Made by a program: the position numbers and the translations under genes
Shown here: positions 12,116 to 24,525 of the stretch, in pieces
How the letters are laid out: each line of letters opens with the position of its first letter
Numbering within the stretch: position 1 is the first letter of the stretch
NCBI RefSeq assembly: GCF_022376445.1
Contig: NW_025954963.1
Coordinates: forward strand, 682,001 to 746,000
Length of the DNA: 64,000 nucleotides
Direction of reading: 5' to 3'
Source: Fomitopsis serialis
Lineage: Eukaryota > Basidiomycota > Agaricomycetes > Polyporales > Fomitopsidaceae
The notes under the pieces: generated by a model
Database searches by the model: none
What the model saw: only the letters and a program-made list of their open reading frames with translations
Told to the model about the DNA's origin: nothing

Positions 12116-15100
12116 GCAGGCGGTTTATAATTTCACGAGTCGGTGCACAGCACCCGGTCCGCGCGGGGTAGGTCAGTGGTGGCAGCTATGGAAGGGCATG
12201 CACGGGTGCAGAGCGAGGAAGGTATGGCTTAGGGGCGTGTTTCAGAATGGACGTCATTTGAGTCCCGTCAGCCAGGCGTTCGGCGACGAAATAAGACGAG
12301 TCGCACTCACCTAAAAAGAAGGCCAGGCGGGGAGGGAGTGAACGAGGCGTTCCCGCAAGAAGCGGCGGGCTGGTAGAAACAGTTGAAAGGGGTCATAGGG
12401 AAGAGGGAAGTACTGTATATGAGAGCGGAGCACATTGCAAGGAGAATAGCCACCGACCAATCGGGCCCGGCTTTGGTCGATCACTTTGCGTCTTCCGCCC
12501 GCCAGGCGAGCCCGTCAGCAACCCGTCAGCGTCTTCTCGTGGTTAGTGCCTCGGCTCGGCCTAACCCGACCACCACTGTTTCTCTGAATCTGCAGGACAG
12601 CGCCGGTGCTGCGGCGGCGGACTGCCTCGCGGAGGGCCTGCAGCCACAGAACAGGATAGCTGTTCGCGCACGATGCGAGGACGGGCGTGCGCTCCCCTCC
12701 GGTATTCCAGGATAGGGAGGAGGAGGCGGGAGATCTGGGACGGAAAATGAGCCCTCGGCCGAGGAAGGGTCATTTGGGGTGAATTCAATTATCGGGGGAT
12801 GCTGGCCCTGATTACGCCATGGGAGGATAATTGTTTGAGTGCACGGGCGTACCGACTGAGCGGGCCAGGCGCCTCGTCCACCATCACGGGCGTTCCTGCC
12901 ACAGCCAGGCAGTCTGCGCCACCGCGACCGCCAGAATCCCTTGACGACATCCACTTTCAATTTCACCGGCCGCCCGCCCCGCACCCATATATGGTCATTC
13001 CGCACCCGGCGCCTGCCCTCCGCAGCCGACAGTAACACGCCCTGGCCCGCGAAAGGGGCACCTGCTCCGTCTGCGGTCCTACTCGAGCTCAGTAGGAGTC
13101 CTAGCCTTGGGAGTCCAAGTCCAGCTGCACTCAGGCTGGCCTCCGACTGCGAGGCGATCCCCACTCACTGTGTCGAACCACGCCGGTCGCTCGCATGCTT
13201 GAACGTTCACCAGTCTACAGCGCGCTTTGGTCGGATCAGGGCCCTGGGCCTTTGCGTGGCTCGTCCTGAGGTCGTCTGAGAGATGCGACACTGTCACAGG
13301 CCGCGACTGTCAGACACCGTCAGACCAATTGACTCACGGCAAGCGTAAATGCCGTGGAGAAGATCTACACTCTGCCTCGAGAATCCTCTTGGTTCTCCTC
13401 CTGGGAATCACCCGGGGAAACTTCACTCATTTGCTTCTCATCGAAACAGCAACTCTATGCCCATAGCAATGAGCATCTCGCTCATGCATTTGCTAGGTGG
13501 GCTACTGCGTCAGCAATCCATGTATCCAAATGTTCCCCTTAGTCTCCTGGAGGCTCACATTATTCATCAGGTAGAACCTCTGATAGATTCGTCGCCGAAC
13601 TGGATGCTTACGAGACTTCGTCGCGCTCTACGGGCCACTTTATCTTGTACTCCCTCCGCCTCTCGCACTGATCGGTACCGCGATTGCCTGAATAAAGCGT
13701 CCTCGGACGAAGCGGTTCGTCCATCGCCGCTTTCCATTGGCATTCCATCGTCGACTTCCCTAGCCGTGCCTCTTTCCTGATGGATCACTGACAGGTCGCC
13801 GTGCACAGATGTAGCCCGTGAGCCAATCCTCGTCCCAGTTTCCCTCGTCGATGGCTCATCTCTTGGTAGTGCTGACAACGCGATCGTGGGCCTGACAGCG
13901 AGCTTACAGCAGATGTCTTTCCCAGAAGCCTGTCGTTCGGGCGTTCAAACGTTCACGAGCTCGTCAAAAGAGCGCACGGAAGCTCCTTGGAAGCCCCCAA
14001 GGGATCACCTCAGGGTCGGTCTCGTGCATTCGTCGCTCCCACCGTACGCACATGGTCTCGCCGTTCGTTGGACAGGCGTAGGTAAGATCGCTAACGCCCA
14101 GGGTCCCCTCGCGCGTACGCTTATTGAGATGCTGACCTTCCCGAAGCACCATACTGGCACGGCGCCGCCCCCACTTCCTGGGTGGTGCGCATTCTTTAGC
14201 CATACAGAGGATGACAAGCCCCGTGCCGCAGCCTCTCTATCGCGGTGGTTATGCAGCATCTCTCCACCGCCGGCGCTCACCAGGTCGGTGCACCTGCTTC
14301 TAGTATCCAGAAGCGGCTGCGCTGGCTCGGTCCCGCAGAACGAGGTTATGTGCTACGCAATGCCAAGGCACACCAATGAGCAAGTACGGGCCGAGAGTCA
14401 CCATAGTAGGGCGTGAGTGCGATGCCTTTATAAAGCTTCATTCAATGGCAACGGATAGGGAGGCTCTGGTTTCCATGTGACGTCCAGGAAACTGCTTACA
14501 CGCTCCCTCACGGATTGGCGAATGCCCTCTACGTATCTCCAAAGATCCTCTCGTATCGCCCTTGCGGAGCTGAGCGCTGTCTTTGGCATGCGAATTCCCG
14601 GATCCGCGCGTAGAGCGGGTCTGAGAGGACGCGGTCGCGCTTCTGCAACAAGATGCGATGTGAGCAGCCTTTGATGCTTGCTGTATTAGTAGGCTGTAGA
14701 AGAGCTAATGCACTCAGTGATACCCATTCGCTCCAACGTCCCTCTTGGCTGCCGTGGGGATGTTTTTTTCACGTGTCCAGCTTACTGTGAAGCATGCCGG
14801 TCGCACAACATGACGAAGACATTGACTCCAGTACACCAGTATGTACACCGTAACCTTGAAGAGAGTTCAACACTACGTTTGCAGCAGAATGTATATGCGT
14901 CCCCTGGCATGTGATGGTTCGTCGCCACACAGCCCAGCTCGCCATACAATATGACAGTGGCGACCCCCGCTTCTAACGGAAATGTTCAGGTAAGCTAGTC
15001 ACCGCACACTCTATTATTGCACCTCGCTGACAACTGCTGCGTTATTCTAGGTGTAGAATTCCATCAGGCATCCGTTCGAGGACCTTCTACTCCACTAGAC

Positions 15101-18100
15101 CTCCTCTCGAACGGGCCCATATCAGGCGGCCAGGTCAACGGGCCTCCTGCGCCTCGTATGTGACTACCGAAGTCCCAGGACATCATACATGCGAGGCACA
15201 CGCACTTTGCCATATGGGTCTGCGGAGAATAGGGTTTTGTCTTTCGTCTCCCCCTCGCAACTGAACAACGTCAGATACGCCGCCGCCCTATTTCGCGGCA
15301 TTGCGAGCAACAGCTTGATATACTTTCGCCATGGTTAATCCGACTGATTCAATGTACTCACGTTCGTATTGATTGCGGCCGGATGTTTCCGGCGCCCAAG
15401 AGGCTACGGGTCGGTGACTACTGGAAAGGACCGCACCAGCTACCAGGCCTAGACCGCAAACTGTAACTCGGAGCCTCTGAAGTCAACGGTTGATTCTGCG
15501 CCCGCCTGAGGCCCTGGGGCCGCCACCACACGCTGGTCTTCCTCCACACGTGAGTGAGTCCACTAGCGGAAGGTCCGTGCATTCATGATGAACTTGTCAT
15601 TTCTAGATCTATCCATGAGTACTTCCAGACTAACCAGGCAGTATTAGCAGTACTCACACCGGGTTGACGGGCCGTGGGGCTGCCATTACGAGCTGTATCA
15701 TCGTTCCCCATCTGGCATGCGTTCAGGTTGGCGCCAACGAACGTTCCGCACATTCCAGCCCATGGTCCTTTACTAGAATAACAACGGGAGTGCCCTGAAG
15801 AGGTTTTTTGAGAGACCATCTGCAGGGTGAAAGCGCCCTGAGCCACTGTGATCCGCCGACATTCGCAGTAAACAGTCCCTTCGTTTCAAACGCCACCCAG
15901 CGACCCCTCGAACTGCTGGATGTGTCGTAACGTCATGCTGACTATCCCGGGCCGGGCGATGCTCTCTGGACTCCTCTCTGTCATTATCTGGCTTCTCAAT
16001 CGGTTCCGCGAGGAGAATGTGGTCGGCTACTGGCGACAGATCAAATTGCGCGGCGAGTGCGGAGAGTCTGGATCGTAGAAGACTTCCGACAATACAGACC
16101 GTGTGCTATGGTGCGTCTATCTGTCGCTGCCCTGGATTGAAGTGTTTGCGTTATCTTTGGAATGGGTGTCAGCCATGTTAATTCGTTGCGCCGAGTTAAC
16201 TCGACCAGGGCGGAGAACGGAGGTGAAATTCCTCGGTCATATTCTGTGGGTTTTTGTCGATGAACAGATGTGGAACTTGACACACCGGAACTGTCACTTT
16301 CATTCGCTTCTCGACTTAATCTCACGGATAAAGTGTCCTACTCGACTGTCTGCAGGTGTACAGCGCCCTTCCTAAATCGATTGAAGAAGGGCATCATATT
16401 GTCTGGACCGTTACTGCGCTGACAATCGCGCGGTGGCATTCCCTGACAGGGCGGTACTGTTGGCATGAAGTGGCCATAGCAGCAGGCAGCGCTCTCAGGA
16501 ATCGCAAATGGCTCCCAGACCGCTGGGCATTCAGACCGCAGCATGCTGGCACCTACTTATCCATTACATAGAAGGGGGGGCCTCGGCCTCTGGCTATTCC
16601 CTGTCTTCTAAATGCTTTTCCGGACATTGATTGCAATGCCCTCCGAGTCCCTCCTGCGGGGCAATCTTTACGAACGAATATGGGATGATAATGGTACCCT
16701 CGCAAAGGCCTGACAATGCCAAGGATTTAATTATGACATGCCGTCTTAGTCGACGCGGATGATGGGGGGGCCGGGGCGGAGGCTCGGTCAATCATCAATT
16801 CCCCGTGAAACCTCTACGTCATTTACTTACCGATAACTGCGACCCTACTAGATCATGATATACCGGGGACATCTGGGGCCTGGCTTCCGAGTCGTTGTCG
16901 TCTGTCACATCTCCTCGACTGCTCACTCGGACGATTCATTTGCAGCATACCTGCGGCAGTGGGCGGGCTGCGAAGATTTCTTGTCCTCCATGGCGGAGTA
17001 GCTTTCAACGCACCAGTGGTATCGCCGACTTTACACGGCGGGCCTCCGCTGTTGGAAGCACATTCAATCTCAGCAAATTCTGGGACTCAAACTTCAACGT
17101 TTCAATATCAAGGCGTCAGCGTAAAACATCTTATGCACTTACTGCGTAGCCCATGTGCAGATTGATTTATGAAGTGAGTGGCTCTCTTGGATCATTTGCC
17201 ATGAATGATGGGGGACACGACTGTTGAACTGGTGCGCTCAAATCGGAGACAGCCAATCCCCAGTGGTCTAAAATTCGCAACTGTGTTATTTTCACAGCGC
17301 CGAGGGCCCAGCTAGAGCTGAGCTTTCCAGCTTATATGGGCGCAACCAGTATGGCAGCATAGGTCCGTCCACTCTGTCCGCGGGGCCCTTAATGTGAGCC
17401 TTCGAGTTCTCCATACTGACGGCGCCCGAGGGGGCAATATCATCACAGAGCATATGCAGGCTGGCGTATGGTCTGGCCTCATCTGCTGTACAAGAGCGCT
17501 AGTTGGAGCGTTGACGAAGTTGGAGCTGTAGGGAAGACTGGGAAGGAAGTTTGCTCGAAGTTTAGCCGCCGGCTTACCGTTCCACAATGATGTACACGAA
17601 CGGCCGAGGCGATCTGCCGGACTCCCCCGTTGACGTCGAAGATACACATTTTAGTGTTTGAGGTTTGAAGGCCTGACTCGCGAAGGGGAGCAAACACGGG
17701 ATAACGAGCTCGTCGCGCTCGAGAAGGCCGAGCCATGCAGCACAAATTCGCGCGTGTCTAGACGTTCATATCGGCTACCTCGGTGATGATAGATGTGCGC
17801 GAGCATTGAAAGCCAAGAATCAACCGTCTTAAATCTTGGATCTGTGGTCTGGGCGCGAGGTGTGTATCGAATGAGTATTGTGCACCCGATGGAACGGATC
17901 TCGTCTTTGACTCATCCCTTACAACAGCGCTCGGTGTTATTGCGAGGACCCCATTCGAGGGAAATGAATCGCGGCGCTGTCAGACTGACACGAATTCGTG
18001 GTGTTCGAAAGATACATTGTGGGTGTGTGAGACCGTTACCCAGTGAGTGGCAAACTCTTCGACGAAGGTATCCACCGTGATCGTGACAAGCATTGCAAAG

Positions 18101-20646
18101 GTCGTTGGGTCCTAGGCCTTCAAGAGTCAAGACAAGGCTGCACCTGCGAGCTACTACAGTAATGCTGAGACTTGTCGGATGGAAAAGGCACGTTTTTGCG
18201 AAGCACCGTGCGTGCTCTGGATTGTGCGGGTGACAGACACAGGCACCCACCCACATAATCGACAATGACCCGGAGTGCAGATAATTTCGCTACTGTCATA
18301 GCTACTAGGTCCACCTGCGCTTCCTTACTCAATTCAATCAGAGGAGCGACTGGACGGATTCCTAACAAGATATATGAGTACTGGGTTGCTTTTCGGGCAT
18401 TGCAGGTGACATTGATCCAACAGTGCGGGTTAGCAAGGCTACCTCCCTCAGCATACAGACGAGTCCGCTTACATGACTACTTGAGGTAAAGTATCGTTTT
18501 TTGTCACACATACGAGGATGACCGTGAAGCCTCACATTCCGCAAGCCGTGACAACAAGTACACGGCAGACGAACTGAAGCCCGATGCTCTTTAATCTTCA
18601 CAACCAGACAATCGCCCTGTCTCTCTTCAAAGGTCGCCACGTATAACAGAAGAACGTATTCACAGAAACGTAGATCCCGGGTCTCCATTGTATTGGCAGG
18701 GATTGACTGCAATGTCTTTTTTCTTGGCGAAGACCTACATACATTTTCCTTCCAGGAGTAACAATAAATGAACTTTGCGTCCTCCCTCTGGACAGTGGTG
18801 GCAACGGAAGCACAGCTAACGCGCACCTGGGATGGCCAATACCGGAACGCGGCACTCGCACCTTGTCGAATGATGATATACACCCTACTGCCAGGTCTGC
18901 GCCACGCTTCGCTCGACGTCCCATCCGCATTCCTGGTGGCACTTGATGGAACGGTGCACATACCTTACTAAACGGAATGAGTGCACGGGGCAGACTCTCC
19001 GGAACAATAGCGGTGATTCCTGGCCAAAAACGATCGGATCGGCACGAGCAGCCCCCGCTAGTTCAAGACTGCTTCCGGGCGGATGTCCAACGACGTCTAT
19101 CGGTGATCCGGCGGTCTTCAGGCGGTAGCAGCGGCGCCAGCTTAATCATGCGCGCTACATATCCCCTAAGACTCTTGCAAATGTCGACTGTTGCCGGACC
19201 CCTAGTGACCAGCGGCCTCGAAGCAAATGGCAGACTCCAAATGTCGGGGGTGAGCAAATGAAACTATGCGTAAAGGCGATATTTTTATACATCAATACAG
19301 ACGTGGCAGGGATAGTCTGCAGCATTAAGCTTACTCGGAGATCGGCTGTATACGACAGTGGCACCACGGAGGGTGAGCTTGTAGGTCCAGGTATCTCCGG
19401 CTCGGAGCCTACTAGGTCGTTCGTCCGGCGAACAGCCAGATCGTTCTCAATCGTCGTCACATTGGTCGTATACTTACCTGTGTGGCGAGATGCAGGGGGA
19501 TCACTAATAGACGCAACGGTAGGTGAACACATACGAGGATAAGTCAAAAGCCCTTGAAGTCATTGAGGGTCGTCCATGCCACTGCCACTGCCAGCGATGC
19601 CCAGGTCACGAGTCAGCGCTCTGCATCTGATTACCGCGACGGGCGGCTATTCGATCTACACCTCCGCCACTAACCACATCATCATCACCTGCTATGCATC
19701 CTACGCGAATGCTCAAGCATGCGGTCGCCCAGTGCGAGTATCTCTCATCCCTTGCTGCACGCTGTTATCGACGTTGTTCTCAAGCGATATCTCCAGTAGC
19801 GGCTTTGATGTCAGTCTATGTCGTCTTTGACAGCCCGTATCGCATCAGGCGTCTCTCGACGGCTCAAGCTCACGACCGTGACACCTTAGTCCCTTCTTGT
19901 CAGAGTCGACATTCAATATTCAGCTTCAGCGCTCAGCAATGAAGCGCAGCTTACACTTTGGTCTCGAAAGCGACGTGCTCGGGTCGTGAGACGCACGTCT
20001 CGCAGGGCAGAACCAACACAAAAGGCCGCGACTGCGGATATAATAGGAAGACGTTCTCCGACGTTCTCCGCCCGCTCTTCTCCCCCTATAGACAGTGCCC
20101 ACCATGCAACCCGGTCAGGAGGTCCTTCTAGCATGTGCTTGCAACGCCCAGACTCTCTTCCGCGATGGCAGCGATCGTACCATCCGCAGCTTGCAGTCAC
20201 ATCGGCGGTTTGACCTCAGTTTCGGTTGGCTCGATGATACGTTAACGGCAGCACCACGGGATCTCCCTGCCATACGGCGACCATCTGGTACTCGCCTGCG
20301 TGAAGCTGCCTGTTCTGGCAGTTCCCTGATCGTGTCCATAATGCAAGACACCGCCGACGAGACTAGTCACTGCCGGCTGCCGGCTATTCTTGCTGCTGTT
20401 GAGCTGTCTTCCTTCAGTCATGTACTACCCAGAGTTGACTACGATCGCCAGCGTTCCCAGCAAGTCCACGCGGTCTGCTGCATCGGTGACATGTGATGTC
20501 CGCGAATCCTGCCTGAGCACACTTGAGGCTTCGAAGTTTGCGCACACAATAAGAGCGGCATGTCTGTGCTGATGCTCTCGCTTGTCCTCCCCTCGCGGTG
20601 ATCTAGCACACGGCATTGCTTCTCCATAGCCACCGGTACGACCGCG
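12116..20646. other. Gene-poor region of about 8.5 kb
   Basis: Many short frames occur on both strands but none has a recognised domain or a coherent exon chain, apart from the small candidate at 14951-15329. The part next to 12116 should hold the transcription factor promoter. Frames at 12526-13164 (-), 13349-13780 (+) and 13886-14416 (+) are open but show no family features. I see no terminal repeats, coding reverse transcriptase or transposase motifs. This could be decayed mobile DNA, but the sequence does not show it. Confidence 0.4.
14951..15329 (+). pseudogene. Possible gene fragment or tiny spliced gene
   Basis: An ATG starts MTVATPASNGNVQ and is followed at once by a good donor (gtaagc) and, about 60 nt on, an acceptor (tattctag). 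A coherent Pro/Gly-rich frame follows (RGPSTPLDLLSNGP, GGQVNGPPAP). Joining the first two pieces needs a one-base frame adjustment, because the direct junction reads GTG TAG. A second possible intron (gtatgt...gtcag) would lead to HTPPPYFAALRATA and a stop. It looks like the 5' end of a regulatory protein that was copied or has decayed. No function can be assigned. Confidence 0.25.
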
Positions 20647-21866
20647 ATGCACATCCTATCTGCTGTCCTCCCTTTGGTCTTGGGAAGCATTGGTGTTGCC
20701 GGTGCTCCTCGCTCAGCGCGTGTCGCGACAAGAGACGACACAGCATTCCTCAATCCTGCTAGCGTGACGACCTTGTCATCCGCTGAGGTGTCGGCCTTTC
20801 AGCCTTACGAGCAGCTTGCACGGGCGGCGTACTGTCCATCAAGCAGTGTTGCAGATTGGTCGTGCGGTGGTAAGTGAGAACACTAGTGCAATACTGTGAT
20901 ACGATCTAATGCATGTCTTCAGAGGCGTGCTCTGCCGTATCGGGGTTCGAGACGACTACGACTGGTGGTGATGGCAATGCTGTCCAACTGTGTCCGTAGC
21001 GTCACTACAACTTCACCACATATTGGCTGACGATGTTCCACAGACTACGTTGGTTATTGGCCGTCCGAGAATGCGGTTGTAGTTGCCCATGAAGGAACGG
21101 ACCCAACTCAGTTGTGAGTACCAACAGCCGAAGGTGACATTGCTCCACTCACGTGTATATAGCCTCTCCGATCTGACTGATGTCGACATTGCTACCGAGA
21201 ACCTCGACAGCTCCCTCTTCCCTGGCGTTTCCTCCGACGTTTGGGTTCACAGCGGCTTCGCTAATGAGCAGGCACAAACGGCTAGCATTGTCTTGGACGC
21301 AGCACAAGCATCATCTCGTCCAAGGGGGCGACTACCGTGATCTGCGTGAGTTTTCTCACTTCAGCAGTGCGATCAATCGGACTAAACCTAGGGAATAGGT
21401 CGGCCACTCGCTAGGAGGAGCACTTGCCGAGTTGGATGCCGTGTACTTCAAGCTGAACCTTCCGTCCAACATCGCGGTCGTCGGTCGTACGTTTGGGACA
21501 CCTCGCGTCGGCAACTCGGATTGGGCAGACTTGGTCAACTCCCTGGTATGCCAACAACAATCTGTGTGCATAAGACCGCCTACTCACAGCTGAACGGCAC
21601 AGGTACCTGACTTTACTCGCATGAACAACGTGGACGACCCCGTGCCCATAGTTCCCGGTCGCTTCTTGGGCTTCCAACACCCCGAGACAGAACTACACGT
21701 CGTTTCTGATTCGAGCTACAAAGTCGTGGCTTGTCCGGGCGATGATGATGCGACCGACGCCGACTGCACGATCTCTTCAGTGCCCAACATCGTGGATGCC
21801 GACCTCCTCGACCACCTCGGTCCCTACCCTGGAGACGTATACATGGGTACCATCTACTGTACCTGA
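20647..21866 (+). CDS. Secreted class 3 (Rhizomucor-type) lipase, with one frameshift
   Basis: A signal peptide is clear (MHILSAVLPLVLGSIGVAGA). Exons join through E-A-C-S after 20869, Y-Y-V-G-Y near 21043, and F-L-S-D near 21164. The oxyanion region reads VVAHEGTDPTQ. The nucleophile elbow is GHSLGGALAELDAVYF, with Asp likely in NVDDPVPIVPGR and His in DHLGPY, giving a full Ser-Asp-His triad. These enzymes hydrolyse acylglycerols or related esters outside the cell. Near 21306 the frame must slip by one base: the reading ending LDAAQ is in frame 2, while IISSKGATTVIC is in frame 1. Restoring one A in an A-run would repair it. Either an assembly error or a real inactivating deletion upstream of the catalytic Ser is possible. 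All splice sites look intact. Confidence 0.85.
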
Positions 21867-22551
21867 TGTTAAGTTATGGATATGTATACCAGTTCGATTT
21901 GTGCATTCAAAGATGATTTGTGTGTCGGACTTGAGTTGGGCAATCACAATTGTCAAGACTGGTTCAAGCGTAGTCACCGTGACGATATATGCTGGGCGCT
22001 TGCTTGTGACCACATTATACAAGACCGGCGTTAGACAAAACGCACTCACTGGGTATGTCGGAAATCCAGCAGACCATGATCCCGGAGAACTGTCTTGTCA
22101 CTTCGATAGAAGGAGCGGGTTTGAAAAACTGACCGGCGTTCCGAACAGGATCGCGATCATGCCGCGTGGCTCGTCACATCGGGCGCTACTCAGTACTTAG
22201 TTCAGATTCAGATCGACGTGACTGTCGTCCTGAGCGTCAAGTTCCGATCCTTGATTATTCGTCCTCATCGAGAATATATTTCTCTCCGTTCTCAGCATCG
22301 GCGGCTTGACTTCACATCGTTGGCTTGTTGTCTGTTGTGTCTGCTGTATCTGGCCCACACGGAACGGCCCGGGACCGGCTGCGCCACGTACATAGTTGCC
22401 ATTTACGGCCGCACATCATTCTGCATTTGGACACGGTGGGGACCCACAAATGCCCATGAGGCGGTCTAGCGAGTGATTGGCCCGAGCGCATCGATGAGGC
22501 GGAAAATCAGAACCTCCGTGGCCGAACGTCCAGATCTAGAGGCGTCGTGAA

Positions 22552-22790
22552 GCATATAAAGGAAGCTGCCATCCGCGTGCGTAGCCCAGTCCGTCCTTTG
22601 TCCCGTCCCATCTTCCCCCGTCCTCAAGTCCCTCCCTAGGCTGCATCCGTTGTCCTGTCTCTGTGTCTAACCTGTGCTCAGTGCTTGTGGTTCTAGCTAG
22701 GCTATAGGGCTCGCTGGCTCTTCTCCTAGTGCGCCAGCAGTATTTACCACCAACTTGAACGCCACACATCAACGTAAGTTATCCGCCTCC
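22552..22790 (+). promoter_or_regulatory. TATA-like box with C/T-rich leader and splice donor
   Basis: The sequence gcatataaagg near 22550-22560 is followed by about 60-80 nt rich in C and T (gtcccgtcccatcttccccc), as at fungal transcription starts. A strong splice donor (caacgtaagt) lies near 22778. No intact reading frame follows, but the decayed repeat array begins some 550 bp downstream. I infer the surviving promoter of a broken or non-coding gene. Confidence 0.4.
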
Positions 22791-23339
22791 GATTTGAAAG
22801 TGTGTACTCACTTATATGAAGCATACGCAGCCATCTCGACGCCTCTTTGCGCGTCAGCCGCGAATTCTGTCCGAGTTGGACGCCACATCTGTTGTCAGCC
22901 CTCACCGACAGCCGCAAGTCCGCCCACTTAGTAAGAACGGGTCGTTGAGCTCTCTCTTGGTCGTTCTCTCCTCTCTGTCGCTCGCTCGTCTTTATCCTGT
23001 GTGTTTGTTTCCCTGTGCCATACCACTGTGTCGTGTGCTCGTAGTGTCGTCGGGTGCCTGAGACCAGCGTCGGGACTGCGGCAAGCCTGGGCGACCCCAT
23101 GTATGGTGCGCATGTCTGTCACTCACGTTATTGCCCGTTCACCAATCGACAATCACAGAGTCATGTCCCGTGAGGCAGTCAAATGCTGCAACAAATAGCA
23201 TTGGTGCTCGTTAGCGACGTGCTTGAAGTCGCCGATGGTACGTTGGTCAGCCGTCGATTGTGTTGGCACCTACTCATGTCAACCGCTGCCTGCAGCATTA
23301 GGAGTGAAATCGCCTCAAGTACAGCTGCCTCAAGGCGCT

Positions 23340-23830
23340 CGGGTCGTTGTGAAGTGCCGTAAGTTGGGCAGCCTCAAGTCGCAATAGGCGAAGACGCATG
23401 GGTCAAGTGCTGCAAACCGAGCTGCCTCTAGTGCGATCTTCTTCAAAGTCAAGCGCCGCAAAGGGGCTGCTTCAACGAGGTCGTCGTCAGTCGCCACAAG
23501 TATGGCTGCCTCAAATCGCGGCGGGAGAGGACGCAAGGGTCAAGCGTCCCAAACGGACTAACATCAAGGTGGGCCGTCGTCAAACGCTGCAAGATGGCTG
23601 CCTCAATGCGGACCATCGTCAAGCGCTGCAAGTTGAGCTGCGTCAACCCCCCAGGCTTCCAAGGGTCAAACGCCGGAAGCGAGGGCTGCGCCAGCATGGG
23701 CCGACGTCAAGCGCTGGAAGAGGGGGCTGCTTCAACGGAGGTCATCGTCAAGCGCTGCAAGCGTAGCTGCATGAACTTCAGGAAGGTTGTCCACGCGCAA
23801 GACGTCAAGCGCCGCAAGTGTGGCCGCATC
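23340..23830 (+). repeat. Degenerate tandem array of KRCK/GCxN-type coding repeats
   Basis: About ten copies of a core GTCAAGCGCYGCAAG occur near 23349, 23401, 23448, 23537, 23577, 23616, 23666, 23706, 23748 and 23804. Each is followed within a few bases by GCTGCxTCAA. Spacing is mostly 39-56 nt, with one of about 89. In the right frame a core plus follower codes VKRCK-x-x-GC-x-N-like peptides, such as VKRCKLSCVN and VKRCKRSCMN. Proteins built from KRC...EGCTN...GGVCxRHGAK units of about 24 residues are known in fungi, oomycetes and plants, often annotated as WRKY19-like. Here the frame changes between units, stops intervene and units are shortened, so I read it as a relic of such a gene. Confidence 0.55.
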
Positions 23831-24525
23831 AAAAGCCTTCAAGAGGCCCCGAGGGCGGGCGGACGCTTGCACGTGTGTGGTGTCCGTCCGGGCGCGGACC
23901 TTTACGTGGTCCTCGGGATGAGTACCCTCGCGTCGTTCTATGCGAGTGCGAGGGGAAACCAACTCGCGCCAAATCTGTGGGTGCCTTGGGACAGGGCAGG
24001 TATGTAGGCTGGGAAGCGTATACGTGGCCAGTCAGCGTGTGCATTTGGCATGGTGTCAGTGCTAAAACGAGGTCACATCGCAAGGTAGTTGGACGGGCTC
24101 GACGCCATTAGACTAGTAATCTAGTATGTGTGCCAGTGAACCGAATGCCACTCTCGCTTGTCCACCATCACCAACGAACGACCCACCGTACCCTGGCGGA
24201 GGTTACATGGGCCATGTACTGTCCGTGATAGGGTCAGTGAGACACATCAAGCCTTGGACATGTTCAAGTTGTCACGGTGTTCACGACATGTCGAGTATTT
24301 AGCGCCTTGGCGTGCAAGTTGGTTTGTTGGGCGCCTACTTGTCTGAGCGTTCAAACATTCAGCGCTGCAACCTTGTTTCAACCAAGCGTCCACGGCTGCG
24401 TGCTTCACCTGGTACATCGTCGACTAGTAATCCACTCTCTGTTCTCGAACTATCTTGGTCTACTCATAGCGAGCGAAACTTGAAACCTATCGTCAGTAGT
24501 CCCTCAGTGGCCTAGTAGCGCGAGC

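Larger units (their letters stand above)
21867..24525. other. Intergenic stretch holding a promoter-like region and a repeat array
   Basis: The only features that I can support in these 2.6 kb are the TATA-like site near 22554 with its pyrimidine-rich leader, and the degenerate repeat array at about 23340-23830. The Pml1-like gene promoter should lie just before 24526. Confidence 0.5.

Noticed and set aside
12526..13164. A 212-codon minus-strand open frame
   Set aside because: No domain, no intron signals, and a Gly/Arg/Pro composition as expected from random GC-rich DNA; it also overlaps the promoter side of the transcription factor gene.
13886..14416. A 176-codon plus-strand open frame
   Set aside because: The composition and lack of any motif do not support a protein; competing frames of similar length overlap it.
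16200..16770. Words resembling 18S rRNA (gaggtgaaattc, tgccaaggat, ccgtcttagtc)
   Set aside because: The words are short, hundreds of bases apart instead of tens, and the sequence between them does not match rRNA; chance is the simpler explanation.
18362..18961. A 199-codon minus-strand open frame
   Set aside because: Its content looks random (many Arg, Cys, Ser) and there is no family match or neighbouring exon.
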